NCBI GenBank assembly: GCA_946965045.2
Contig: OX337240.1
Coordinates: 434,001-498,000 of the forward strand
Reading direction: 5' to 3'
Source of the DNA: Epithemia pelagica
Lineage: Eukaryota; Bacillariophyta; Bacillariophyceae; Surirellales; Surirellaceae
DNA length: 64,000 bases
The position numbers were made by a program, and so were the translations under genes. The notes under the pieces are model-generated. The model was not told the DNA's origin. It saw nothing but the letters and a program-made list of their open reading frames with translations, and ran no database searches. This document shows positions 1 to 11,104 of this stretch, piece after piece; within the stretch, counting starts at the first letter, position 1, and each line of letters opens with the position of its first letter.

Positions 1-417
1 CTCTCTCTCTCTCTTGTGTGTGTGTTCACAGTCTTGTCACCGACAAGAATCCCAAAAGTCTCTAGGAAGGAATCGATCGAGACGGCATCTCAACACATTG
101 TGTCGCTTGTTCTTGTATGGAAGCCACATGAAAGGGCCGGTTCGTGACTCCTCATCTTGGATCATAACACATACAGCACGATCCTTTCTCTCGCAAAACA
201 CAAGTGTGTGGACCCTCCCTCTAGTAAGAAGCGCGCGACATCCAGAGCAGTACTTCACGCCAAAGTCTCACCTGCTCCTCTTGAACCGTTGGATCCATTC
301 TTTTCATGTTGTGATCTTTGGCGGTTGCACCAGAGCAACAGCACAAGTCGTTGGAAGTCATTCCACTACGAGAGCCCCATACTATACGAGGTCCTTGACT
401 CGATCATCCGTATCATC

Positions 418-3400
418 ATGTCGGAAGCATGGTGGCATCGGGCCTGGAAGTGGTGGACCAAGGGATCCGGTGCCCCTGACACCACAACCGAACCGGATCC
501 AAACCAGGACCTGCACCAGCCACCACCATCCGTGGCTGCTGCTTCGTTGTCGTCTTGTGCTTCTCAATCACACCCATCGAAACGACGACGACGAACTCCG
601 CAAGAACCACCCACGGACGGTACCGAGCCGCCACACAACGAGCCAGGATGCTGGTCCCCGCACCAACCACCAGGACCCCAAGATCCGGAAGGACAGTGCA
701 CTCACGACGACGACAACAACAACCAGGCGGATCGGAATCACGTCTGGTTTCAGAGCCTTGATCGAGAAGCTCCGACTATCCAAAAAGATTCGTATCATGA
801 TTCGGCGAGGAATCATCATCCCACTCGAGGAGGAGTGGCCCGGTTGGTCTCTCCCTCCTCCCATCCAGAAGAGGACGAGGATGGTGCTGGGAGTACGAGA
901 GTCGAGAAGCCTGCCGCATCATCCACCCATGGCAACAAGCAGAAGAAGAGGGAAAAGCAGATGGTGCAGCGCCGGAAACGCATCGCCACTGCCAAGCAGC
1001 AAACGGCCACCAAGAAGAGAAAGAGCAAGCGCCGCATCCTGGAAGATACCTCCTCCTCCTCCGAAGACGACGACGACGATGGTCCAAGAAGAACGAACCG
1101 GCCTCCTCGCAAAAAGCAGTGCCGTTCATCGTCCCACGAAAAAAGCATCAAAAAGAAGAAGGACCCAGAAACGCCGAAACCATCCAGTCCTCACAAGGCC
1201 ACCCGAACCAGAACTACCGCACAAAAATGCAAAGAAGACGACGATGATGACGACGACGAAGACATCACCTCAGCCACTCGTCGATCGAGCCTCCGGTTGC
1301 AACGCATGTTTGATGCACGGCGTCGTTACGCACGGCGACAGGGAACCCTTGCTCCTGCCAAACCCAAGACCGACTCCATTTCCCGCTCGGAACCACACGG
1401 CACGATCAGCGGCAGCCCACGAGCCACTCGGAACCATCGAACCAAGGAATCGAACCATGACGACGACAAGATGGCGTTGCCCCCGAACCTGTCCTTGCAA
1501 CAGCCGTTGCGCAAGAATACGAGTACGTGTCAACCTTGGAGCACTATAAGTTTGGCGTTTGCACAAATACGTTTTCTGACCCCTCGTTGTGTGATTGTTG
1601 ATTGTGTTGCGACCAGATGCGCAACGGCTCGGTCGTTGCTATTATCGGAGCTTGGTGTGGTCGGGGACCGAGTTTTCGGTGGGTTCCGTTGTCCTTTGGA
1701 AGACTTCCCCCCAGAAAGACCACAGGAGTCCGTGTTGGACCGTATTGATTACCGGCATTTTTCAAGCGACACTCTCGGTGCGGGGAGTTGCCTACCACCA
1801 CTCGGAGGACAATGACGACGAGGGTGATTCACCTCAAAGGAAACGTTTGCAACAAAAAGGCCGCGTCTATGCCTTGGTTCGTCAGGTGCGCTTTCGACAG
1901 GTACGCGATGGCATTCGAGCCTACAGCTTGCACCGAGCCGATGGAAGCGATTGCTTGGTGCCCTTTCCCAAGAAGCAGCAGCAGCAATGCCCGTTGGATC
2001 ATGTGCCCTACGACAAGGTCATGGTGGAAGGTCACGCCCACACACTGCATGCCAAAATTGTTCGGGAAGGTCATGACGATACTGGATGGCCCGACTCGAC
2101 CAAGGCACTGATTGTCCAGGAGGATCCATCGGACGAGTGTTTCGAGTCGTCTAGCGAGGACGACGACGAAGACAGGGACAATGAATCGGACGAGGAAGAG
2201 CAAGAAGAAGAAGAAGAAGAGGACGCCGAAAACACTAAAGATGGAGCGTCTGCGGACAAGGACCAGAACCAAGTGAGAAGCAATCGATGGTACCAGTTTA
2301 AGGATATGGTGGTGATTCCCAAAGTGACAAACGCCGGTGGCAAGAAGGGAGAACGAACAGGAGTGTCATTGCACGACCATATGCATGGTACGTCCAGGGT
2401 GTTCTCTCGTTTCAACATTCGCCAATACCCCTTAATTTTCATGCTGATACGCTCATTCCATGTCACTTTTTGTTCTTGTTGCTGTGTTGCTTGAAACAGT
2501 CTCGAAAACGTTGGGTCGCTCCTACTATCGTCACTTGAAATGGAACGGCAGAAAAGTCTCGGTCGGATCGATTGTTTGGTGGGACCGGCCACCGCGACCG
2601 GATCAAAAGCCGATTTGTGTCTTGATTACGGCCCTCTTTCGATCCACTCGGTCCTTTCAGGGCTACAACTATCACCACCTAGACCACGTTGGTCCATTTA
2701 AAAAGGAGGAGGAGGATCCCAAACATCAGGTGACTCGTTTGCAAGAGAAGGGTCAGTCCTTTGCCTTGGTTCGCGTCTTGCGCTGCCGGCATCTTCATCC
2801 CGAAAAAGGAATACAATTGTATTCGCTTCAGAAAAATTCGGGTTGGACTCGACTCGTCTCCTTGACGGCGAATCCAAAGACCATGGCGTGTCCCTTTCGA
2901 TTTCCCAATGACTCGGTTGCCCTGATCGGCGAAGCCATACCGTTGTACTCCACCATTCGTAAGAAGGGGCAGTTTGATAATGGATGGCCCAAGAGTGCCA
3001 AGGCCCAACCTTGCAAGCAGAGTCATTCATTTCATGTGGATGGACCCTCGAGTGACGACGACGACTCGGCGGAACACGAGTTTACCGATGAAGAAGCGGC
3101 AGATTCGGATGCCTCCATGGATGCAAAACGTGGCAGACGACGAGCCTTGAATACTCGCCGTCACTCTCTATCGAGGAACAAGAAAAAGACGACAACCACG
3201 AACGAAAGTGGTAGTAGTAGTGAGATGGAATTCACCGACACCGACAACCAGGATGGAATGGAGTGTGATAGTTCGGAAAATGAATCAATGGATGACGAGA
3301 TGGATCCCAAAGATTCGAATGTCAAACGTACCCATACACTTTCCGGCAACCTTCCTCCCACTCGGAACAAGACCAATCAGAAGTCCATTCTGACACGAGA

Positions 3401-6400
3401 TCAATCCTTTTTTGATACAGTGGGAGGTTTGCGTGACTTCAAGGGAGACGATGGGACACTTCGAGTGTCAATGTCGGATCCTTTGAACCTCTGTACGTAG
3501 AGCTTGTTTCATTGTACGATTCATTGTTTATCTTGTCTCATGTCCTTGTCCAATACAATTTGCCTTTTCAGATTCTCAAGTACTTGGTAGGGTTTACTTT
3601 AGAGGCTTCAAATGGTCGGGAAAGGAATTTACAGTTGGATCGATTATCAAATTGTGTAGCGAGAATTGCATCATGATTACATCCATATTTCAAGCAACCA
3701 AGTCGTTTGAAAACCTCCCAAAGAGCTCCAAAGACAGCTTCTCTCTCAATAGTCACTATGGTGCACTACAGAAGCGGGGCCACGCGTACATGACATTCCG
3801 TACGATGTCATATAAGGAAGGAGATAAGGACGGAGTAGCTTTGAACAGCAACGACATGGCATCAGACTCCGGTGACTTGTTGCCAATTTGGCTTTATGAA
3901 CCAGGCCTCTCCATGGAGCACCTACCAAAGAATACAGCATTGCAGCCTGATGTCGTTTTGGAACAAAATGACGTACGAAAGGTGGGAGTCAAGGATCCGG
4001 GTTGGCCTCCACTGGTTCATGCACGACAAGTCCATTACATTTCGCAACAATGGGAAAAAGTGCGTTGGTGGCCTCGGTCCAAGGAAAGCCGTCTCAAGAG
4101 TAACAAAGCAGGAAAGCGTTGCAAGATCCAACACAGGTACGCACCCTACGAAAACTCCTTCCGGAAATGCTCATGTTCTCACTTTCGTCTGTTGTTTTTC
4201 ATAAGATTGACGTACGATTCCTCCGATGATTCGGATGCTTTCGACTCTGAATCTGAACACTTGCTCATGTTCAATCAAAAGCAAAGGAAGAAGCATCTAG
4301 ACATGCGCAGCAAGAGTGACCAGGACCATATAGAGGGCAATGACAACAGGAGTTTTGACGAAAAGCTGAGGAATGTGGAAGTTGCTCATGAAGAAGCAGC
4401 ATCATGTGATGATTCTGACACGTCGAATGTGACTCCACCTGAGAGAACGAGCCATCAAAATCAACGTCTGGTGTTCGATACCAAGTGGCCAGATGAGTCT
4501 GACTTTACTTCTAGTGACAGCAAGGAACGAGAGAAGGGACTTGCTGTACTAGGACCTTACATGGAGGCATTTCCTGAACTTTCAGCAGAGATTCAAAAGG
4601 CTGTGTTTCGGCAGGAAGAGAAAATTGAGTATGAATATGTCGATTCATCATCCGTATCATCGACCACTCAGACGGGGAAAAGTGTAGATACTGCTACCGA
4701 GGCCAAACTTAACGAGGCAAAGAAGCTGCTTGGAGTCACAAATCTCCGTCCACTGCAAGAACGAGTTTGCGCTCACATTGTACAAAACCCAATGCAAGAT
4801 GTTGTCGTCAACTCACCTTGTGGCTCAGGAAAGGTAAGTTCTGATCTCCACTAAGCCTGTGCCACACATTTATCTTATCACCGGGTTTTTATTGGGGGGA
4901 AATAGACTATGTGTTTCATGGTTCCTACTGTTTTATGCGGTGGCATCACACTTGTTGTTGAACCACTACGAGCTTTGATTGAAAGTTTGTTCAAGGAACT
5001 CCGGAAACGTAATATATGCTGTGAGAAGCTCCGTAGTAAGGAAGCTGCAGACTATCACGATGAACCGGCAGCCCATGACCGGTTACTTACATTGCAGGAG
5101 AAGGGTTGCGACGACAGCCCCCTGGTGCTTCTTACTACTCCAGAACTTGTTTGCAGTGATCGGGCAATGGATTTATTAGGGAAACTTCAAGATAAGGGAA
5201 AATTGCGAAGAATTGTGATGGACGAATATGATTTGTGGTACGTCCGTGTTGCTCCATCAACATGCTTAAAGAAAGTCCTCTGGGGCCTCACCTTTGTTTC
5301 TGGTGCTTCAAACACGCTTTTATTGGTCAGCACTGAACATAACAAGAGCGAACCTCAATGTAATCGTGAGGCCTTTGCTCAAATCGTACCACAGATAAGG
5401 AAGTTTCTCAAAAACACACCAACGTGAGTTTATCGCCTTGCAATTTAGGGACACTTCTGCACTCGACCTCATCCTACTTGGTGTATCATGCAGAATTTTT
5501 CTTTCGGCAACTGCGTCTGAGGAAACAGTGAAGCTCGTTGCTTGGCATCCCTGCCAAGGGATACGTCCAAAAGTTTTTATTCAGAGCAACCCTGTTCCCG
5601 ATAATCATTGTTATTTGGTCGAATCAAAGTCTCCGTCTCTAAAAGAGAACGCGGCACGGATTGCAAGGATTCTTTCAGAGTATGCGAAACAGCATGAAGG
5701 ACATCCTCCCCCAAAAGCTTTGTGCTACGTTGTGTATCCATCATATGCAAAACAATTGAGCAAGTACCTTTCAGAATGTGGCGTTTGTTCGCGGGAGTAT
5801 GTTCGCGCGGACAATGAAAAGCAAAAACAAGAGAACGCAGCTATTCTGGAAGAGTTTAAAGGGCCGAAGCTTCAGGTGGTGTGCGCGAACGCAGCACTTG
5901 GACGAGGAGTTGATGATCTGCCAAAGAACATCCACTTCTGCTTCCATGTGCAGATGCCATTTTCTCTTGGTAAGCTTTTTATGGTTCTCTTGTCATATGA
6001 TACTTCATACGTCTGACGATGTTGTAGCCGAATATCTGCAACAGACAGGAAGGGCCGGTCGTGATGGTGGAACGACATTCTGTTACCTGTTTTATCGTTC
6101 TGAAGATCGACATGGTGTTAGCAAAGTACTGCTTGGCTCGAAATCAAAGCTAAGCCCAGGAGAGAGGAGAGGGTTGGATTACATCATGGAGTATGGAACA
6201 AATGGTGTGATATGTCGGCGGGAAGCGTTAGCTAGTAGTACGCTTATTCGCCAATCGAGTGATGTTGTGTGTCAAGTTGGTGGTAAAATCCTTTGTGACA
6301 ACTGTTACGCACGCATGGAGGTACCAAAGAATGGTACATCGATGGTGACAGATGTTACGGAACGAATGCAAGCATTTCTTCTTCGCATGAGGGAAGAGTT

Positions 6401-6758
6401 TCTCAAGGACAATGACGACTGTCCCATTAGGGATACGAAATTTGAAGTAATGAGGTGGCGTAAGATTGCGCGAAATCTTGCAGCGTGTTCTCAAGACGAA
6501 AGTGAACAACAATTTCTAGAAACCGTCTGCTCGGGCAATTTCCTATTTGGCATATTGCATGACCTGCGTCGCTATATGAGCGATGCATACAACCAAGCTC
6601 ATGGCGATAAGAAACTTTCCGAACTTCTTGAAGACCAGAAATCTAGATCTCAACTCATCGATGCATTACTCGAACAACAGACCGCACGACGATTTCTGCT
6701 TCAAAGATCGCCTCCTCTAACTATTTTTTCGCAGCCGACGGTTTACCCCAAAATTTGA
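418..6758 (+). CDS. RecQ-like DEAD/DEAH helicase with three N-terminal BAH-like modules (9 exons)
   Basis: Predicted exons are 418-1522, 1617-2387, 2500-3492, 3572-4136, 4206-4833, 4906-5237, 5331-5423, 5494-5969 and 6028-6758. All introns are GT-AG and phases agree across every junction, giving 1897 aa. The ATG at 418 is the first in frame. Residues 1-368 are charged and low-complexity (Lys/Arg and Asp/Glu/Ser runs), suggesting a nuclear protein. Three related modules follow at about 372, 629 and 960. Each begins LGRxY(Y/F)RxxxWxG with a following VGSxV, and each ends near a GWP motif and an acidic stretch; the fold resembles a BAH domain. The helicase core shows motif I GSGKT (~1351-1355, split by an intron), DEYD (~1460), SAT (~1500) and QQTGRAGRDGG (~1659). 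A CRR...CDNC cluster (~1717-1747) resembles the RecQ zinc-binding region. By family it would be a 3'-5' DNA helicase. The BAH-like label is inferred. Confidence 0.82.
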
Positions 6759-7639
6759 AAATTGAGGAATAACGTCGTTTCATCTGCAGTCTACGACGTC
6801 AATCCACTCACATGTTCCTTGCTTGGGGGACAACTACCTCGTTCCGAGGACTAATTTTCATGGCCTGGGCGGGTAATGGTTGTGCTATTGAAGGAACCAT
6901 CGTTGTCTGGCACAATAGAGGATTCATAATGAAAACGCTGGAATTAGAAGCATGGCGACGGGGGTGCAATGATCATCTTCGGGTCTGAGATTGTTTGCTC
7001 TCCACGGCTGGTTGAAGGACTGAACGATGACCGATGTTCCCTATGTGGGAAGCGCTGCAAAAGTACTGCCACGTACTCTCATGGTAGAGACGACGAGAAG
7101 AGCCCTAACATCACCTGGTGGTCGATTGTCGATGTCCTGATGTTGAGCTATGACTGAGACATGAATTTCCCCTCGCGTCATCAGGGACTCAGAGCAAAAC
7201 TAGGTTCCTCTCAAATCGACAGAAGTATTTCGCTTTCCACGGGTTTGGTCTACCGAACTGTTCAGAGGGTTCGCTGCCGGGTTTGGAGTTGGACACTTCA
7301 CAGTTGCCAATCCTGAATCCTGGACAATCTCGACATTGCGAACAGATAGACCAACATCCAAAGATGCAAAGAGGAATGATGATGTACGCATGAGATATGA
7401 TGAGTGGCCGACTAGCTACTTGTTTGACTGAATCTATCATGCTTAATCCTCTTGTCTCTTGTACACGTAGTCTTTCTCTAGAGGCTACTTAATTGTAGTA
7501 TATTATTGTACTAGGCTAATGTGATGTCGCATTCGCAATTGGCATGTCCCTCATCATTCATCATCACTCCCTAACCCTAGTCTGTCGCAGTTCCAAGTTG
7601 TTCCAAGTTCCGAGAAGAGACAAGACATAGGACACAGGG
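6759..7639 (+). other. Region downstream of the helicase: open, coding-like stretches, otherwise no gene
   Basis: A frame without stops runs from 6782 to 6979 and contains WHNRGF and LEAWRRGC. A second frame, about 6969-7157, contains RCSLCGKRC. Both look coding-like (paired Cys, Trp, His) and could be a decayed or unspliced zinc-binding C-terminal extension of the helicase, as in some telomere-linked-type RecQ proteins. I could not find splice sites that join them, so I do not call an exon. Nothing is recognised from 7158 to 7639. Confidence 0.25.
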
Positions 7640-8130
7640 CTGTGTAGTACCAAAGTCCCATTTTTGGCATAGTAACGGACTTTGTACTGTACTTTAAGGA
7701 CTTTGCCAAGTCCTGAAGTACAGTCCCCCCTTCTCATCCAAGGGACTGTTAGTCTTCTAGTCTATTCTCCCTCCCTCCATCAACAGACTCGGCCTTAGGC
7801 TTCATAGTCCCCCCCTCTCTAACAAGCGTACTTTTAGTCAGTCAGTCTAGTCCCCCTGTCCTCTATTTGGTACTATTAGTCTCGAGGTCAAGTACCACTC
7901 GTCAGCATCAGCATTATGGACTTTCGGAGTATGCAATAAATGGGGTAGACTATGGTACTTTAGAGTCCGATTTTTCGTCAAAAAGTACCATAGTATAGGG
8001 TAGAAAGTACCAAAGTACAGCGTACTTTTTGAGTTAGCCATAGTCACTAAGTACAGTCTATGGCTATGCGTCTATGGACTTCAGTACTGTGAGAAAGTAC
8101 ATCGCACTTGTGAGCATGTACTATAGTCTT
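7640..8130. repeat. GTAC-rich, hairpin-containing intergenic sequence
   Basis: About 15 GTAC tetramers occur in about 490 bp, mostly as AAAGTACC, GGTACTTT or AAGTACA. One clear inverted repeat has arms ACTATGGTACTTT (about 7952-7964) and AAAGTACCATAGT (about 7983-7995), which would form a hairpin with a short loop. No ORF is supported. It may be a degraded fold-back MITE; I could not define ends or a target duplication. Confidence 0.4.
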
Positions 8131-8157
8131 TGAGCGAAATCGACTCGGATTCTACTA

Positions 8158-8705
8158 GTCAATGCTACCTTTGCTCCCACTTCCAATGCCTACGGCTACT
8201 TTAAAGACTTTTTGACCTCCTTGGCCGATATTGGCCCCGACAAGATTGGTACGGATGTTGCTCTTGGTCCCTTGTCCATTACAGTGGGTCGCGCCGCGTC
8301 TGTGTTTTATACGTGTGCCTTTACCACCATCAACTTTTCCTTTGTTCGTGGTCCTTTGGACAAGGACACCGTAAACGTTACGAAGAAGGAAGACTTTGCC
8401 GGTCTCAAGGTTTCCGTTATTGAAAAGTCGACAGAAGATGACGCGCTTACCAAGTTTTCGGCCACTCTCGCGACCAACATTACTATTGTCAGGAAAGCGA
8501 TGAAGTCTTGAAAGCTGCCCTCAATGAAGAGGTGCATGCCGCTCTTTTGAATACCCCTGCTGCCTTGGATTTTGTCAAGAATGACGAAACCGACACTGTC
8601 ACTGACCTTGGCTTTGAGCTGTTGGATGAGGCGGATGCCGACAAGATTGGTTTTGCCACACCCAAGTATGCCTGTGGCCTTTCCGACGATTCCGATGATG
8701 ACTAA
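8158..8705 (+). pseudogene. Decayed protein-coding gene fragment, unknown family
   Basis: Frame 1 is open from about 8134 to 8511 (LTSLADIGPDKIGTDVALG ...), but no ATG precedes it after an in-frame stop at 8131. The coding signal then moves to another frame near 8490 (SDEVLKAALNEEVHAALL ...) and ends GLSDDSDDD at 8705. So the gene looks 5' truncated with one frameshift. An unrecognised intron at the junction is less likely, as no GT-AG pair fits well. I do not recognise the family. The composition (regular Asp/Lys/Thr pattern, acidic C-terminus) is that of a real soluble protein. Confidence 0.45.
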
Positions 8706-9163
8706 AGTCTATATTGATTCTACCATGGCACTGCACCATCCGATTGCGAAACGCGGACGCACAAGAGAAGAGATTTACCATTGCATGATAATTTAGAACA
8801 AGAACACCAAGAGAAGTGAGAAATGATGAAGGTTCCACTAAAGACACCCTCTACTTTAACAAGCCGCAAATCAACGTGACTGGTAAGCTACCTAGATAGG
8901 CAGCTATGAGAGTATCTATCTGTTCTGGTAGACTTCGAAATAGCCGACCAAAAATCTGCGACCGTGCATCATCGGGACTCTTTGGTCGCTTTTAATGGGA
9001 AATGGGTCGTCTATGGGACGCACAAAGCGACAACCAAAGAAAACACGTACATTTTTCAAGTCATTTTTTCTCATGTTGTTGTGGTCCATTCTTCTCCACT
9101 CTTGTTGTAGTACTTGTCGGTTGTCAAAAGAGCCACAGACACAGTATAGTATCCAGGAACCAA
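8706..9163. other. Intergenic, upstream of the glycosyltransferase
   Basis: No gene is supported here. Short frames overlap but show no family motif. The stretch 9002-9163 is open in the frame of the downstream glycosyltransferase. It could be a longer N-terminus, but the Cys-rich peptide it encodes does not look like protein sequence. Confidence 0.4.
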
Positions 9164-10711
9164 ATGGCACGACAACAACCGCCAACAAGAGGAGGTTTTC
9201 GAGGAAGGAACGGTCGACCACGAGGTGTCAAGACGACGACGAACGGGTTTTGTCGGAGGTTCCAGATACTCCTTGTGTATGGACTTCCCTGGATACTGCT
9301 TGTATCCTATGGTTATTACTGGTACTTTGAGCCACTGTCGTCTTTTGCGCAACAACAACAACAGCCAAAACAACTTTTACTACCACGACAACAACAACAA
9401 GGTAGCACAAACCCGAATGAATTTTACCATGTGTCTTTGAAACAGTTTCAAATTCCCCACATTCTCATTTTTACTCATCGAGACAATCTGTTGCTAGCAT
9501 TGGAACAAGAGCAAAAGGAAACAAGGCAAGAACAAAATAAGAAGAAGAAGAATCATGAGCTGAAATCAGTGCGCCTGTCAGATCCATCCTTGCAACCCTT
9601 TCTCGACAATGTCCTTGACACCATTCAACTCTATGTCACTGCCTGGTACAAACAGCAGCAGCAACAACAAGCACAACCCAAAACGACTCATCCTCGTGTG
9701 TGGTTTTTGGACAATGACGAATGTCGCCGTGTCATTGGCCGAGTGGAACCACGATTGGTGCCCTATTTCGACGAGGAACCCCTGGGCAAATATCAAGGCG
9801 ATGTTTGTCGAGCGGCTGCCCTCTACCTATCGGGTGGCTATTATATGGATGTCGATATGAAGACGATCCAACCCTATCCGACATTTCCTTGGCTGAATCA
9901 CACGGCAATCAACGACAAGCCATCTCCAATAAAGAAGAAGAAGAAGAAAGCAAAGAAGGATCCTTCTTTGGTGCTGGTTCAATCGCCCGATGGAAGCATG
10001 TTTAATTCCTTCATGGCATCGGCCCCACGTCATGCCGTCTTGTGGGATTCCTTGCAAATCATTTTGTCGTATTATCAGAAGAACGAACAAGGGTTGTTTC
10101 AAGGTTATTATGACTATGCTGCCAATGAGCCAACGGTGGACTGTGACACCTTCTCCGTCTCGTCGAGGCCTTCTCAATTGGAGGAACCATCATCCTGGTT
10201 CTCGTGGAGTTGGGGTACCAGCCAACCATCCTTGAAACAGGTTGCTCGTCATGCACTCTGTCACATGGCACAAGGATTGGGTGGTAGTCGTTCCAAATTG
10301 GGACCCTTTTCCCTCGAAGCCGCTCTGGAATGGCATCAAGTCGTGTGGCGGCAACAGTCGCAACAACCACATAATCACAACGATCCATTGATTCATGTCC
10401 TGTCCGAAGACAATTTTGATTCCGCCGTACAACAACAACGACAAGACTGGTATCCGTCCTTGTCGTACCAAGATGAAGGGGAAGGATGTTGTTGCAATTA
10501 CGTGGTACACGATCGGATCCATCACCAGGCATACTTTTTTTCGCGATTTGTCGGAGCCGGAGAGTTTTGTCAAGTCGCCGCAACTCCGTCCATGGACGAT
10601 TCAATCCTAAAACAGAAAACAGCCAAAATGCCGAAACAGTCAGCAACAATACCATCCGTATTTGGTCGTCCTCTGTATGATGTAGTGGAATTCTTTCACA
10701 TCACGTCATGA
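9164..10711 (+). CDS. GT32-like glycosyltransferase, type II membrane protein
   Basis: Single exon, 515 aa from the ATG at 9164; an in-frame ATG at 9002 would add 54 aa. The N-terminus is basic, then one hydrophobic segment (about residues 32-50, ILLVYGLPWILLVSYGYYW) that would be a Golgi signal anchor, then a Gln-rich stem. The catalytic region contains WFLDNDECRRVI, then QGDVCRAAALYLSGGYYMDVDM. The latter is the hallmark (R..LY..GG.Y.D.D) of GT32/OCH1-type sugar transferases, with the metal-binding DxD at residues 229-231. Substrate and linkage cannot be read from sequence; a role in N-glycan or cell-wall glycan modification in the Golgi is likely. The gene ends well before the convergent FGAM synthase gene. 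Confidence 0.8.
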   Translation: MARQQPPTRGGFRGRNGRPRGVKTTTNGFCRRFQILLVYGLPWILLVSYGYYWYFEPLSSFAQQQQQPKQLLLPRQQQQGSTNPNEFYHVSLKQFQIPHILIFTHRDNLLLALEQEQKETRQEQNKKKKNHELKSVRLSDPSLQPFLDNVLDTIQLYVTAWYKQQQQQQAQPKTTHPRVWFLDNDECRRVIGRVEPRLVPYFDEEPLGKYQGDVCRAAALYLSGGYYMDVDMKTIQPYPTFPWLNHTAINDKPSPIKKKKKKAKKDPSLVLVQSPDGSMFNSFMASAPRHAVLWDSLQIILSYYQKNEQGLFQGYYDYAANEPTVDCDTFSVSSRPSQLEEPSSWFSWSWGTSQPSLKQVARHALCHMAQGLGGSRSKLGPFSLEAALEWHQVVWRQQSQQPHNHNDPLIHVLSEDNFDSAVQQQRQDWYPSLSYQDEGEGCCCNYVVHDRIHHQAYFFSRFVGAGEFCQVAATPSMDDSILKQKTAKMPKQSATIPSVFGRPLYDVVEFFHITS

Positions 10712-11104
10712 GACACGACGACAAGAGACAGTTCTGAGAAAGGAAATGGAGCACTAAAGCGCATGCCCATCCGATGTTTTGATCCAGCACTGAATCGAAT
10801 GAGGGCTATCCTCCATGTTGAGAGTACAACCATGACGATGCCGCAACCGTTAGTGACTGCTACCGCGATTCGTGAAACATCGTTCCGGGTACAATAATGC
10901 GATAAGCTGCTGTTGCTGTGCTGCCACATCTATCTATCCATCCCCAGTGTTCGAAAGACAGCGATTGTAAATAGATTAAACACGGTGTTGCGAAGGCAAA
11001 CATCAAGTAAAGAGAGAGATTAGGATAAACCTTTAGTAAAACCGATAAGGTGTCGGAGATAGAAACCAAAAAAGAGACAATCTAGGTTGCTCAAGAGGAG
11101 TCGA
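10712..11104. other. Intergenic between convergent genes
   Basis: Shared 3' region of the glycosyltransferase (+) and FGAM synthase (-). I see no gene, repeat or RNA in it. Confidence 0.5.

Noticed and set aside
14-1549. Long + strand frame before and over the helicase N-terminus
   Set aside because: It overlaps exon 1 in another frame. It has no ATG-supported domain, and phase-consistent splicing fits the frame starting at 418.
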